NCBI GenBank assembly: GCA_029964075.1
Contig: CM057129.1
Location: forward strand, 16,049,430 to 16,113,429
Source of the DNA: Patiria pectinifera
Lineage: Eukaryota; Echinodermata; Asteroidea; Valvatida; Asterinidae
Length of the DNA stretch: 64,000 nucleotides
Reading direction: 5' to 3'
Part shown: in pieces, positions 35,657 to 47,430 of the stretch
How positions within the stretch are numbered: position 1 is the first letter of the stretch
Layout: every line of letters begins with the position of its first letter
Position numbers and translations under genes: made by a program
The notes under the pieces: model-generated
Databases searched by the model: none
What the model was told of the DNA's origin: nothing
Seen by the model: only the letters and a program-made list of their open reading frames with translations

Positions 35657-37648
35657 ATTGAAAGCACTACTGAATCATGGGTGTAGAAATATTGCACAAG
35701 GTGTTGGAGTGCATGAAGGTGTATTAAAGCTAAATTTGGTTTGGGTCTCAATTTTTTTGGCATTTGGCACCAGATCACAACACAAGAAAAGGGCAACAAA
35801 AGCCGAGGTGGTGGGTTTGGAGTCATGGGTTTAAAGTCGTTTTTCTATTTTATTTTTTTTCAGTAATGTAGGATATGTGAAACTTAAACTTCGAACAATC
35901 ATAGAAATGTCCTGTGGTTTTTGTTGGCAGGAATAGACTGTCAACTTTTACCAAATGTAGAAATGTGTTACTCAGAGAAATAGTATATTAAAATTAGCAT
36001 CAGCTAAGTTACTAGGTATTACTTAGATCTTCATGGAGTACTACATGTAAATCCAAAAAGTGTTTCCTTTCAGTCCTCCCATTTGCTAATGTACTAATGG
36101 TGTACTAACATACATGTACAAAGTTGTGCTGTGCTGTGTTGCGTGTTGGTGTGTGGTTGTAATGTTACAAATCGCAAGTAATTTTTTAAGGACATTTCAA
36201 TATAATTCTGGCTTATTTGTCAAGAGTAGACACTTGAGTCTAGTATCGTGGTAATTCATAAGCTTTCATTCCTTCCAATTTGTTGGAATCAGTTGATAAA
36301 GAAGTATAGACAGTACATCGGTTTTGAGACTTGAACATTTGTGCTTTAAATATTTTGTCACGTTATGGTAGGAATTCTACTAATTTCGTTTTTTTTAAAG
36401 AAGACAGCAAATGCTTTTTGCAGCATTAACACCTGGTTAACTCTTTGCACTGCCTACCTGTTGGTGGTTTTCTTCCCGCACCCTCACTTATTAACAACTC
36501 ACTACTCACCCGAGCCTCCACTGACCTTTAACCCTTAAATAAACCAACGCCTGACTGGTTTGAAAATGCTTTGATTAAAAACCTTCCTATTTTTATAGTA
36601 GACCCCGTTTGCTATTTGTCATTAGCCATCCACCGAAAACCCTGTCCCAGCCCCCTGTGGGTTGAGTTGTCAGACTTGTGCCGAGAAAGGGTTGTTTCCA
36701 TTCAAACATGGCACGGTATCCTTGAAAAAACACCATTCTTAAAGTTAAGCAAAAAATAGTTGCCAAAAAAACCTCGAAAAAAATAAATGAACTTATCAGA
36801 AACATGTTAAGAACACACATCTTTATCAAAATGTGCCACCTCTCTAAGCATGGCCATCAACATCAAAGTCATAAGCAAGGCCAATAGTCTGGTGTCCGCA
36901 CTACCAGCACTCTTCCTTTCGAAAAAAAAAGTTGACACCAACTTAGTCTTCAGTTAAAATGTTTGTTGTTTAAGAAGTGTGTGATAATATCGTTTCTTGG
37001 CACAAAGAAGTTACTTAACCAATCCAGGATGGGGATTGGTTCATGCAAATGCATGGGCTAATAATGTCTAGCTGCACCAACCTGCACGCTCTTTAATCCA
37101 CTAAAACCACCCACTACAAGCTTCCACATATGCCTAACTTCATACAAGTCACAAACTACAGCCAAACTTTAAAAGTGTTATTGTTCAACACTAAAAAATG
37201 GAAACGAGGGTGAACAATCAGATTGCAAGTCCTCAAAACACCTGTTTTTTTTTCTTTCTGCTTTCGGCCGTGAACCACACGGCCAACTCAAAATACATAG
37301 TCAACCATGCCATTGCGCTTTACTTTTACGGATGCACTTGTTAACGTAAACAAAATGATATCAATTTCCATTTACTATTTCCACCAGTTTGAAGGCTGAA
37401 AAGGGTGTCCTACCTCTTTTTGTCCTACTTTTGATTTGTCCTCAAAGTATCCTGTATTAGTTTTGTGTTGTATTGACATGCGATACTGAACATGCTTTTT
37501 TTGTTTCATTCTTTTCAATCCATCTCCCCTCCATCTCAATTCCATCCCCTCGTCCTCCCCCACCGAATTCTGCCTGTGGTCTTCCCCTTCCCTCCCCCCA
37601 CCCCATCCCCATCCCCCTCCCTGCTCCCATCCCCTTCCATCCATACAG
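35657..37648. other. Intron before last exon 9b, nothing recognised
   Basis: AT-rich, with a long pyrimidine-rich run (about 37505-37648) leading into the exon 9b acceptor. The open frames read from this run on either strand are low complexity and not genes. Confidence 0.5.
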
Positions 37649-37731
37649 ATGACTTAAACTCAACCAAGGAGAAACTCATGAGGATGCAAATAGAGCATGA
37701 CCAGGCTCTGAGTGACTTGGGAGACTTCTGA
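37649..37731 (+). CDS. Tpm: Tropomyosin alternative last exon 9b (residues 216-242, stop)
   Basis: After CCATCCATACAG, 83 nt complete Asp216 and end with TGA. The peptide starts DDLNSTKEKLMRMQIEHD and ends LGDF. Length and phase equal those of 9a and 9c. The unusually long pyrimidine tract upstream is a strong acceptor and a potential site for pyrimidine-tract-binding regulators. Candidate poly(A) signal AATAAA is at 38269-38274. Confidence 0.9.
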
Positions 37732-38268
37732 TGACATTGTCCGTCTTCTGGAAACGCCTCCCCTCTCTCTCTACCATCCTGGCAATCACGGGGACCGTCA
37801 CCAACCGCATCCGCATCCGGATCTAGTGGGACTTACAGCTGCGAGACCTTTATCCTTTTTTTTTTTTTAAGTGTTTGTCTGTCTTCTAATGTTAACGCCT
37901 TAATAACCCCATTCTGAACCTTCAGCTAGAAATGTAATTATACACGGTTTTTCCAAGGTTCCTTTCGACATGGCTGGGACGACTTTGAGAGGATATGGGA
38001 TATTTTGTTCTCTTCCGCCTGTAATTTACTCGTCCTCAGCTGTCCCTTGTTGTTGAAAACAGTAATTTCCATTATTTCATTTTCTGGTTTACGCCTTCTG
38101 GTTTACGCCTTCACGGAAACCAGGGAATCGAATGTTTAGTCTGAAATTTGCCGTCAAACAATTCATCATTGTAAACTTGACATGCTTTTGACCGTCACAT
38201 TGAGGACTTAAAAGTGAAGATCCGAGTGAACACAAAAGCTGACATTCTTGAGCAACACTTGTTAAATT

Positions 38269-38274
38269 AATAAA
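38269..38274 (+). promoter_or_regulatory. Candidate poly(A) signal for exon 9b transcripts
   Basis: AATAAA about 540 bases after the 9b stop. Assignment is by position only. Confidence 0.35.
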
Positions 38275-39242
38275 ATAATCAGGAATATCTGGGGGGAAAA
38301 AGATAAAATATTCCATGATCTCTCAATGTTTCAAGCCATGTTCAGAAACCGCTACGATGGAAAGCTGTTTTCAGACGGTGCCTTCCAATGTTCAGCACCG
38401 CCTGTCAACAGCCTCAGTCCATCAAAGCGGCCGATAATTGCACAAAGTGTAAAATGTCATGAGACTGGTGGTGGTGGATTTTGTTGGTTTTTTTACCGTG
38501 CACTTTTTTGTGAGTATCTGTGGTGATGCTAGTTGACATACCAGTAATTCAGTGATTTGTAAAGTATGTATCTGCCTTTTTTCCCTAGTTATAATGTAAA
38601 CAGAACATAGGTCGTAGGTTTTCAAAAAAAAAAAATATTAAGATATTCAGAAATTTTAAGATTTAATTTTTGTACTTATAATAATAATACATAATACATT
38701 GATTCATTCCAAGTTGCATAGTTTAGGCTGTATATTAGGTTTTTTTGCGTGTTTCTGTTTGTTTAATGGTTATCTTTTGCGTTGAGGTTTTTGGTGCCTA
38801 TGCAACTTAAATTATCACATTCTCTTTATTTTTTTTCTCTCTCTTCATTCCCGACTATGTCTGTGTCTCTGTTGCACCTTTTACCCATTAACACCTCGTG
38901 CTCTATGTGATCTACGATGACCTACACCTGCATGTGATCCACACCTTGATATTTACCATCTCCTTTGAATCGTTCTTGTCTGTGTCATACTCTCCTACAA
39001 TCCAACCGTCTTGTGATGTATTCTTACTATCCCTTGTCTTTGCAACCTTTTTGTGCGTCTGGAATACCTCTACCATGTGACTTGTCCATGTTGTCTCCAC
39101 GGCAACCGTCCATCTCCCTCCCATCTTATCTGTGGCATCCTCCATTGTGGCAACGTCTCATCTCTGCTTTGTCTTCATCCCCATGGCAACGTCTTCCTCA
39201 TTGTCCTCCTTGTGGCATCCTCCTCCCATTCTCAACCAACAG

Positions 39243-39325
39243 ATGAGCTGCTTCAGGAGAAGGAACGTCTGAAGGGGATGACGGACGAAGTTGAGAGGGT
39301 CATGCAAGAACTGGTGGAGTACTAA
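39243..39325 (+). CDS. Tpm: Tropomyosin alternative last exon 9c (residues 216-242, stop)
   Basis: After CTCAACCAACAG, 83 nt complete Asp216 and end with TAA. The peptide starts DELLQEKERLKGMTDEVE and ends ELVEY. It begins DEL like canonical exon 9 (DELYAQK), making it the most conventional of the three ends. Candidate AATAAA signals are at 39529-39534 and 39672-39677. No further exon of this type was found downstream. Confidence 0.92.
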
Positions 39326-39671
39326 ACACCTCCCTCAACCATCATAACCCTTCCTCTCCTCAGCTTTGCCCCCCCCCCCCAAGGCTTGCCTTCACCACAG
39401 ACAGAATGCACCACTTTGACCCTTTGGCTAAGGGGTCAATGGCTTGTTATATCACGGCTGGCATAGCTAAACTAGTCACCCTTGCTAGAGGTTGCATGAG
39501 TTAAAAAACTTTGTACAGTTTGCAGCAAAATAAAAAGACAAAGTTACTAGTTTGTTCCTAACTGTAACAGGCAGTAAGCACATGAAGATTAAAGTTGCAT
39601 TCTGGAGTGGCTAGAAGGCAGCCTATTTCCCAAGTCCATATATATTAATATTTTTCCTTTTCTGAATTAGG

Positions 39672-39677
39672 AATAAA
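39672..39677 (+). promoter_or_regulatory. Candidate poly(A) signal for exon 9c transcripts
   Basis: AATAAA about 350 bases after the 9c stop, with T-rich sequence following. Another AATAAA lies at 39529-39534. Confidence 0.45.
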
Positions 39678-42600
39678 GTTATCTTTTTCTTTTCTTCTTG
39701 CAAAGTGTGTTTTTTCTCCGCTGTATCATGTTTGTTATTTTTTTTTAATAGTAGTTAGCTTTTTTTGAAATAGCTGAAAAATTAATGTGACCCTTAAATT
39801 ATCAATGATTGAAGTACCTCAAATCCCCCAACAAACATCTTCATGAGACAATTATGTTTCTGAAGCTTAATGCAAATGCATCTTCAAAGTAATAAAAAAA
39901 ACACCATAATAATAAAATAAACGTAATTTAAAGGTGCAAATTTGTCTGGAACAGATGCTTGAATCCCTTGATGTATTAAGACTACTAAAATATTTATAAC
40001 TGCTGGTATAATTGTCATTCAATGCTTAAATGAATCATGTAACTTGAGATCTGTAAGGTTTGTATTGATGTATTAGCATAATCTGTAAATTGCCTTTTTT
40101 TTTCCAAACATGACAAAATTGTATCATCACAGAGGTTTCTTTTTTAAGTGTTTTGCCTAGATTCATGACAGCTGTTTCTTTGTATGTTATTTTGGTAATC
40201 ATTATTAACGCCTGAATAGCTTATCTTTTCCTGATTGTGATAGTTATTAACACCAGTTATGCGAGACAATGATGCGTGAAAACATGTAACGTAGACTTTC
40301 ATTTTCAAGAGCAGTATACATGTACATTCTTTCTAGAGAGACTTTTTTTCTCAATTAGAAGCAATGAGTCAAACATACTGATTGGCTATGAAGTCTGCTA
40401 CATTGAGCCTTTGACCAATCACCGTGATCGTTGCTCAGAAGGCTCTATCGAATAGATATTCTCTGCAAATATTGAGTCTTTATCCTGCAAAAAAAAATAT
40501 ACTTGTAATCATTCATCTTGTACATTATGGGGAGTGGTGTATTTTTTATTTTATTTTTTAGATTTTGGTTATTTTCAAAAGCATCAATCCGTCGCTTTCG
40601 GTTTATACAGTAGTTGGACTTGAAACAGTTTTCATAATTTTGGGACTTCGTTTTGACATAGTCAACCCATGTGTTTTGAAAAGTTAGAGAGAATTTACGA
40701 GAACGTGTGTTTTAATAACGTAGCTGGCTTTGTAATATCTACCTACTGAGTAGCATATCTGCCCATATCGAGTATCACATACTCGACAGGCATTAGCCTA
40801 CCAGAGCCACTGTATCATGCGGTATTGTGTAGGCTCCATGTAGCACATGTAACACCAGTTCTGATTGGTTCATTAGCTTATCTGCATATTGCTCACAGTT
40901 TTATTCTTTAACATTTGGTATTGGGCCTTACCCATTCCTGCGTAATTTAAACAGAAACAAAAGAAAGGTTATTGAATGTAATTAATGGCTCTGTAGTGTG
41001 TGTGTTGTGCTTTTTGACCGTAAAGGAGCAACTTATTGCTAGTTGATGCTAAACCCTCGGCTGGCTCTGGTAGGCTGCTTGTAACAATCTGATGATGTGT
41101 TCATAACTTTATTATACAGCAAATCATGAATCGAAACCCTCGCTTTGTTCTCATCTGAAAATCACGCGCCACTTTACCAAAGTATTGTAATAATTGTAAT
41201 CTAACTTTCATTTATTTTTTATTGAAACTTCATTTATTATTGTATGATTGTGCATTAGAGGCAGGTAAATAACGCCAAGTGGAAAGTCGTGTAGTTTTAT
41301 CTATTAATAATAGTGTACAGTTAATGTCCGTAGAATTCAGAAGAAACAAAATTTACAGTAAATTGTGAGCTAAATCTTGGAGATTTTTGTTTTGTTCGGT
41401 CGTGATTATCCGACTGTGAAACAAGAGCTTCAGTCATAGTGGACGCATTAATTAATCGTATAATTTCTGACAAACTGTAAAAAATTTCTTCAACTATAAA
41501 GTGTTGCATGAGAGAACTTTGTTTTTGGTTTGGCTGCAGAGAGTTGTATTTCATCAGAGGAAACTTGTAGTGCTGAATTTGTACGCGGCTAAAAAAAAAA
41601 AAGTAAATGAATCCAAAAAGTGAGAAACAAAATAGTACTAGGAAGACTTGCATGCCTCTATTCTTTAATCTCCTATTGTAGACAGTGGGGAAAAAATAGT
41701 GTGAATGTCATTGTGGATTGAAGCCAAACTGTCAACAAGGCAACAAGAATTGACGCACACCAGAAAAAAAAAATTAATAAAAAAACTCTTTGAGATTCGA
41801 TAGCTTACATGCTGTTCGTGCAAGCAGTTGGCAACCAAAGGACGAGCAACATCCAAATGTCCTGGAATGGTCACTCGGACCTGTCGCAGTCTATAACATC
41901 TTATATTAACAGATAAACCATTTTGACTGGGTGTTCAGATTTAAGAGTGGCCGACTGAATATTGTGTATTGCCATTGCCTTTTGTCTTAAGTACCAATAA
42001 AACAATACTGTCTCGTACACAAAAAAAGTGGTTGGTGTCACAGTTGTTATTTGAGTCGAACTCGAACTGTTATACGGTGACATACTTCGGACAAAAAGGA
42101 TTTTGTCCAATAGCTGTAGGTCAGAAGTTAGTTTTAAAATGACAGGCCGGCAAAATCATAATTTCTATGCCTTTCTTCAGATCAACTATATAATATTAAA
42201 TTACGTATAATAGCAAATTGTTGGCATGCACTGGAGGATTTAAATGCATAACAATGAACATTTCATTTGCTAAATTATTCTTGAAAAGGATGAAGTGGAT
42301 TTAGTGGAATTACCAATAAGAGACGAGTGGAAAGTTGCCCTTTCACTTAAGTCAAAGCATTTTTCTTGTACCAGCTTAGGGCTCAATTTGCTTTTTAAGG
42401 CAATCCTTAAAAATGCATCTTTGTGTACCATTTAACCTTATTTTGAGTTTCGTTTTGCCATTTTCAAAGGTATTTTGGTGCATTTTTGTTTCTATGCTAA
42501 TGCGAATTTCCATATTCATGAGCGTCAGTGGGATGTTATTTCAGGCAGAAACCTCAATGTTTAGTTATTCAGCAGCACAAGGTGCCATAATTTTGGATAT

Positions 42601-43088
42601 TTTGCTGTTGTAAGTTTTCTTTTCTTTGGTGATTCGTTGTTGTGACAGTATGCCTACATGGCAGTCAGAAATGAGCAAACTTTTCTCACAAATATATTTT
42701 CATTTAGCAAATGTTTGGTTCACAATTTGAACAGAAACCCCTGAAGTGTCCTCTGGAAAAGCATGGAAATTGGAAAAGTTTTTATGTAAAGAAGTGCACT
42801 TTTCAATAAAAAATTAACCAAAAAAGGATTGTCAAATAGTTTCCATACATTTAAAGAGGAGAAAGTTGCACAAAATATGTTCCAAAGAAAACATATATTG
42901 CATGGACCTCTTGAGAGACCGGGTTTTTTTAACTTGTAGGGAAAAGCTAGCCAAGGCATCCCATTTCGACCGCCAAGTTTAATTTTAATACATGTGCAAA
43001 TACATATACAAAATGTAGTGCTATACCACGCACCTAGCACGTCAAAAATGTCTCGGTGTGTTTTCAGTTTTTGTTTTGTTTTGCACCG
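39678..43088. other. Convergent intergenic region, nothing recognised
   Basis: AT-rich sequence between the tropomyosin 3' end (+) and the first GH31 gene's 3' end (-). TTTAAT at 42978-42983 could be an ATTAAA-type poly(A) signal for the minus-strand gene. No coding region or clear repeat is seen. Confidence 0.45.
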
Positions 43089-45155
43089 TTACGGCGAATT
43101 AGCTTTGTTCAGAATAAAGTATGCCACTTCATCGAGTGGAACGGGTACATTGCGAAGCCACTGCCCGCCTTCCACACTATCTCCTTGTGGCATGCGTGTC
43201 CACAGTCCAGCCACTGGAGGGAGGTAGACATCCCTCGAGTAGGTGGCGTTATTGACGATAGGCGCCACTAATAGGTCATCACCAACTAGAAACTCTGTGT
43301 CCATCTTGAGGGAGTCTTCGTCGGTCGGTGCGATCCACCATAAGGGTCTGATCAGCGGCTGACCGGGCTTTACGATGGTCTCCTCCCGGGCGATCTGGAG
43401 CAGCTTAGGCGTGATGACATCCTCGTGGAAGGTGACCCACTTCTTGGAGATGGTCACCACTTCGTCATCGTACTGCCAGGGCGAGATGGAGAACTGCATA
43501 GCCGGCATGAAGGCCGTGATTTCCAGCCATCGTATGAAGAGCTCCCGCGGTGGTACTTCGAGCCCGTGGAATTCTGAGTCCGACTCGTAAGAGTTGCCAC
43601 CAATCATGTCCGGTAGGATGTAAGGATAACCCATCAGACCGAACGTTAGCGCTGTGGTGATAAGTGTCTTTAGTCCGTTATCCCAGCCCCAGCGAGAATC
43701 CTTATCCATCATCCTGACAAAGATTGGTAGGTTCTGGTTTTCGAAGGCAGCCCTGATCTCGATTTGACCTCCAAAACGCGCTGCCATCTTAGCGTACAGG
43801 GTCGTATACTCGCAAGGATTGACAAAGGGAACGTAGGTTTCGAAATCCTCGACTAAATAGTTAGTTTCTCCAGCGTCAAATTTGAAGGAATCAATTCCTG
43901 TATCTTGTTGAAGCTTCTTGAGTCTTGCTACGAACCAATCCACTGCGGTCGGATTGGTCACATCAAGCATACCACCCAGGCCATTCCACCACTTGACCAC
44001 GCCTTCATTCTGCCCCCGTTTAGTCACCCAGTAGCCTTTCTCCTTACCTTCTTGGTACGCGTTGGTGTCAATGTTAGCAAATGGTATCACCCAGAGAGTC
44101 ACGCGAAATCCCTTGTCGTGAAGTTTCCGAACGGTGCCTTTCACGTCCGAGAACTTCGTGTGATCAAAGTCAAGTTCACCGTACTTCATGGAGTATCCAT
44201 CGTCGATTTCTATTTGGCTGTTGGTGAACCCATGGGCTATGATCTCATCTGCATAATCGTTCACTACACTGTCATTGATGAAGATTTTGTATCGTGCCCA
44301 CGTTGACCAGATAGGAGACCTGATCATTCTTTCGTCCGGTAAACCCGTCGGTTTCCCGCCAGCCGGGCCAATTTCGCGCCAAATGGCGTCGTGCACGAGG
44401 CGCACATCGTCATGCGTGCAAACTGTGTAGTCCAATAGATGCAAATTGTTCGTGAAGTTCGGATAGTAGGAATTGTCATATGTGCTTTTGAAGCACAGCA
44501 TCCCATCGCCATTGTCATTCAGACTGACATGCAGAGGGGTGTCATGGCTGACACGAATGGCAACCCCTCGAGACGATAACCAGTACCTGTCCAAAACCGA
44601 TCCGTACCTCTGCAAATTTGTGTACACGTCTCCAGATGCAAACATTGTACTTGATCCACTCATTTTCTCTATTGGCCATACCTGGCGGTACCGCTCACCT
44701 GCACCATACCAGTGAGCCCCATCCAGTGAATAGCAGTCTCGTAGGGGTGTGTCGGCAACAAATGACTCCCATTGCACGTGCGCACACGTAAATGGTCTAG
44801 CTTCATTCGTGTCAACCGGTTCAATCTTGACTTCAGCTATTCCTTTCCAAGTATAGCAGAGAGTGTTCCCTTCGGCGGAGCATTCGAGGCCTTTCACACT
44901 GGCAGGCGAGCTAGCAGCTAGGCTGCCACTCAACACCGTGTTTCCTTTGTGGTTTTGGATCGAGATTTTCCCGGTCGTAGCCTCCACACCAATTAGCTTC
45001 CCAATGGCAGGTGAGGAGAAGGCGGAGCTGGCAGGACTGGAATTCATCGACTTCAGGTTTAAAGTGAACAGAGAGCCGGAAAAGACACGGGCAGCTATCA
45101 AACACACTAACAGCACGGCCACAGCCCGAATAATGAGGCGCCATTTTGTAATCAT
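43089..45155 (-). CDS. MYORG-like GH31 glycosidase, tandem copy A (688 aa)
   Basis: A complete single-exon gene. Residues 1-6 are a short basic cytoplasmic tail, and about 7-30 form a hydrophobic signal anchor, so this is a type II membrane protein with a luminal or extracellular enzyme. The rest is a GH31 domain of the MYORG / SITS-binding-protein group: EIDDGY near 316-321, LWVIPF near 354-359, KWWNG near 388, KFDAGE at 425-430 and WGWDNG at 489-494. By comparison with MYORG, an alpha-galactosidase, Asp427 is the likely nucleophile and Asp492 the likely acid/base. The motif LGYPF-type (MGYPYILPDMIGGN) and MPAMQFSI are also typical. N-glycosylation sequons occur at 234, 294 and 636. Its substrate is not known from sequence. 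It is about 2.3 kb downstream of its near-copy B on the same strand. Confidence 0.93.
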   Translation of the reverse strand: MITKWRLIIRAVAVLLVCLIAARVFSGSLFTLNLKSMNSSPASSAFSSPAIGKLIGVEATTGKISIQNHKGNTVLSGSLAASSPASVKGLECSAEGNTLCYTWKGIAEVKIEPVDTNEARPFTCAHVQWESFVADTPLRDCYSLDGAHWYGAGERYRQVWPIEKMSGSSTMFASGDVYTNLQRYGSVLDRYWLSSRGVAIRVSHDTPLHVSLNDNGDGMLCFKSTYDNSYYPNFTNNLHLLDYTVCTHDDVRLVHDAIWREIGPAGGKPTGLPDERMIRSPIWSTWARYKIFINDSVVNDYADEIIAHGFTNSQIEIDDGYSMKYGELDFDHTKFSDVKGTVRKLHDKGFRVTLWVIPFANIDTNAYQEGKEKGYWVTKRGQNEGVVKWWNGLGGMLDVTNPTAVDWFVARLKKLQQDTGIDSFKFDAGETNYLVEDFETYVPFVNPCEYTTLYAKMAARFGGQIEIRAAFENQNLPIFVRMMDKDSRWGWDNGLKTLITTALTFGLMGYPYILPDMIGGNSYESDSEFHGLEVPPRELFIRWLEITAFMPAMQFSISPWQYDDEVVTISKKWVTFHEDVITPKLLQIAREETIVKPGQPLIRPLWWIAPTDEDSLKMDTEFLVGDDLLVAPIVNNATYSRDVYLPPVAGLWTRMPQGDSVEGGQWLRNVPVPLDEVAYFILNKANSP

Positions 45156-47430
45156 TTTGGAAGAAGAACCTGTACTCGATGCAGACGGCAGTTTTCGGCA
45201 ATGAAGTTGGTCGGTTCACCTATAGCAGTTATACCGCTTTCAGTTCAAACAACGTATTCAGTTGAAACTGTATATGCGGGCACTTTAAAAAATATTGAAC
45301 GTATCGTGGTCTTTACATCCCCTGTGCACTGTTTATCCAGTAGTGCTGTGTTCACGTCAAAGATAATTTGCAAAACAGATTACTACATATTACCACAGAA
45401 GTATATTGTATGCCTGGTATCGAGCAGGCAAAGTACGGATAGTCAAGTCTTGCTGTACCAATATGCAAGTCATTCAGCCATTCATTGCTGACTGTCTGTT
45501 CTCGGTCTCAGTACGTATTAGACTTCAAATCAAGTCGGTAATTGGCCGGGTTTTGTTCGTCTGCCGGGCACATCACCGCGACGGACAGTCACCTAGCCAG
45601 TGGCGTAGCACGGTTAATTTTTTGTTGGGGGACTGGGCACTCGCCTCATTCCTGGTGAAAGGTAGATAGTGTTTTTTTTAACCGTCACCCGGTCTCTGTA
45701 AAATCGGAAGGGGGCAGGGGTGTACCGTGTATTACATGACATTATTGGACAATAGGTGATGGCGGCCGCGGACAATAATGCGCTTTTCATGGCGGCACAC
45801 TTGCCGACGTTCGCGCCAACGTTAAGAAAAGGGTCACTCGTAAAAAAAAGGCCTTTTTAGTTAGCGTCTTTTTTCATGAGTACTCTATTTTCTATGAGTG
45901 CCCTTGTCAAAAAAGGGGACACTGGTGAAAAGGGGCACCCGCCCCCCGACACGCCACTGTGGCAGCGATATGGCACTTTTTTTTTTTCTTTTTTAAACTG
46001 AAAAAGAGAAATTAATTTGAAACAGTGACGTCACATTGGCCTCTTTGTCTGTTGCATCTTGCCCATAAAGCTGGTATGTCATTTCCTGAGTCCAGGTGGC
46101 GGCCATTTAAAAAAAAAAGTTGGCAGCCATCTTGAAAAATAGCCCAGTCGGGCGGCCATTTTGGAGGGGGGGGGGGGAAAGACCTCCTCCTCCTTTTTTC
46201 AAAAAGGCAAGACGCTAAACTTGTTTTTTTTTACACTTGGCCTTATACAGGCGGGGACGGTTTGTGCATACTCGACCCCAGTATTATGCGTGTACGGATC
46301 GACTCCATGTCGAACTTGGCCCAGATATATACCGTGAGGTAGATATTGGGAGTGCCGACGGACAAAACACGGTTGTTTAGCGACTTGTCCTCAAGTCTAG
46401 CTTTGCATGTGGACCATGACGTCTGCTTTGTGATATTAATAACGGGGCGTAATTCAATAGGTTTAATTTGAAATGATCGTTATCAAAATGTATTACCAAT
46501 GCCTTTGTGCACACTGCACTGTTGTGTAAACCTTTTCTTAATATAGGCTATATTCATCTAGTCGCTCAGTCTCTTTTGACTTACCTGCTTTTAAGATAAG
46601 ATTAAGGTCCTTATTAATGATATACATGTAGGTCGCCGACAAAAATAACCTTTAGCGGCTAATAAAGGGAACAGCGGCGTTATAAAATGGTGTCATAACT
46701 AACTAGCTGTCATTAATAACCAATTGTGTACGCCAGCGTATTGCAAACAAAAGTAATGTTATAAAATGTTTTGAAGTTACCCCCTTTGGACCTTAGATTT
46801 TTGTTATCTCTAATCAGACCACCGAGCATATCACCCCACTATGGTTAGCCTATCAACAGTGATAACATAATGAACCCGGAGCAGACTATTATTGTGCAAC
46901 AATATTAATAAGAGAGAAATAATGCATTAAAGGGGCTGGGACATCATATTTTATTCGGACAACTGCGAAAATGGCAAACAGAAACTTCCATTCATTTTTT
47001 TTATTGGCATCTGATAACAAAGGTACACGTAGCAATAAACAGCAACCATTGGCCTCGGCAATAAGATATTCTGCTTCCTTATAGAATTGATTATATCATA
47101 ATTATCTCCCATTCGGGAACTCATTGATAACACCGTTTCGAAGTTAAGGAAATGTACACCATCGGCATTTGAAGCATCTGAAATGAATTTTCAACATTTT
47201 GTGTGCAAGATTACTGTCTTTATTTACTTTTTCTCATGGGATGCTATCGCCAATCCCTTTTATAAATCTCAATGTCGGTATCCTTCAATGCGATAACACG
47301 TGCATATTGGCTAGGCCACGGTAATTTTCATTCAGTTGTCTTCGTTTAACATCCCATTTAAAAAATTAATAATAATTTTTGAACCTGCGGGGAAATTCGG
47401 AGATGGCCTTTTTTTCATCGTTTTAAATGT
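45156..47430. other. Intergenic region between tandem GH31 copies
   Basis: It contains the promoter of copy A (right-to-left transcription), a hAT-like repeat (45598-45959), a GGCCATTT-rich stretch near 46105-46175, and towards copy B a TTTATT at 46950-46955 that would be an AATAAA signal for copy B. No other gene is seen. Confidence 0.5.
45598..45959. mobile_element. Possible hAT-like non-autonomous element
   Basis: CAGTGGCGTAG at the left and ACGCCACTG at the right are inverted; CAGTGGCG-type ends are common in hAT elements. No 8-bp target duplication is visible, so the borders or class may be wrong. The interior has GC-rich stretches and no coding. Confidence 0.45.

Noticed and set aside
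43375-44306. Open frames on the plus strand across the GH31 genes
   Set aside because: They are antisense shadows of strong minus-strand coding sequence and repeat in the same places in copies A and B.
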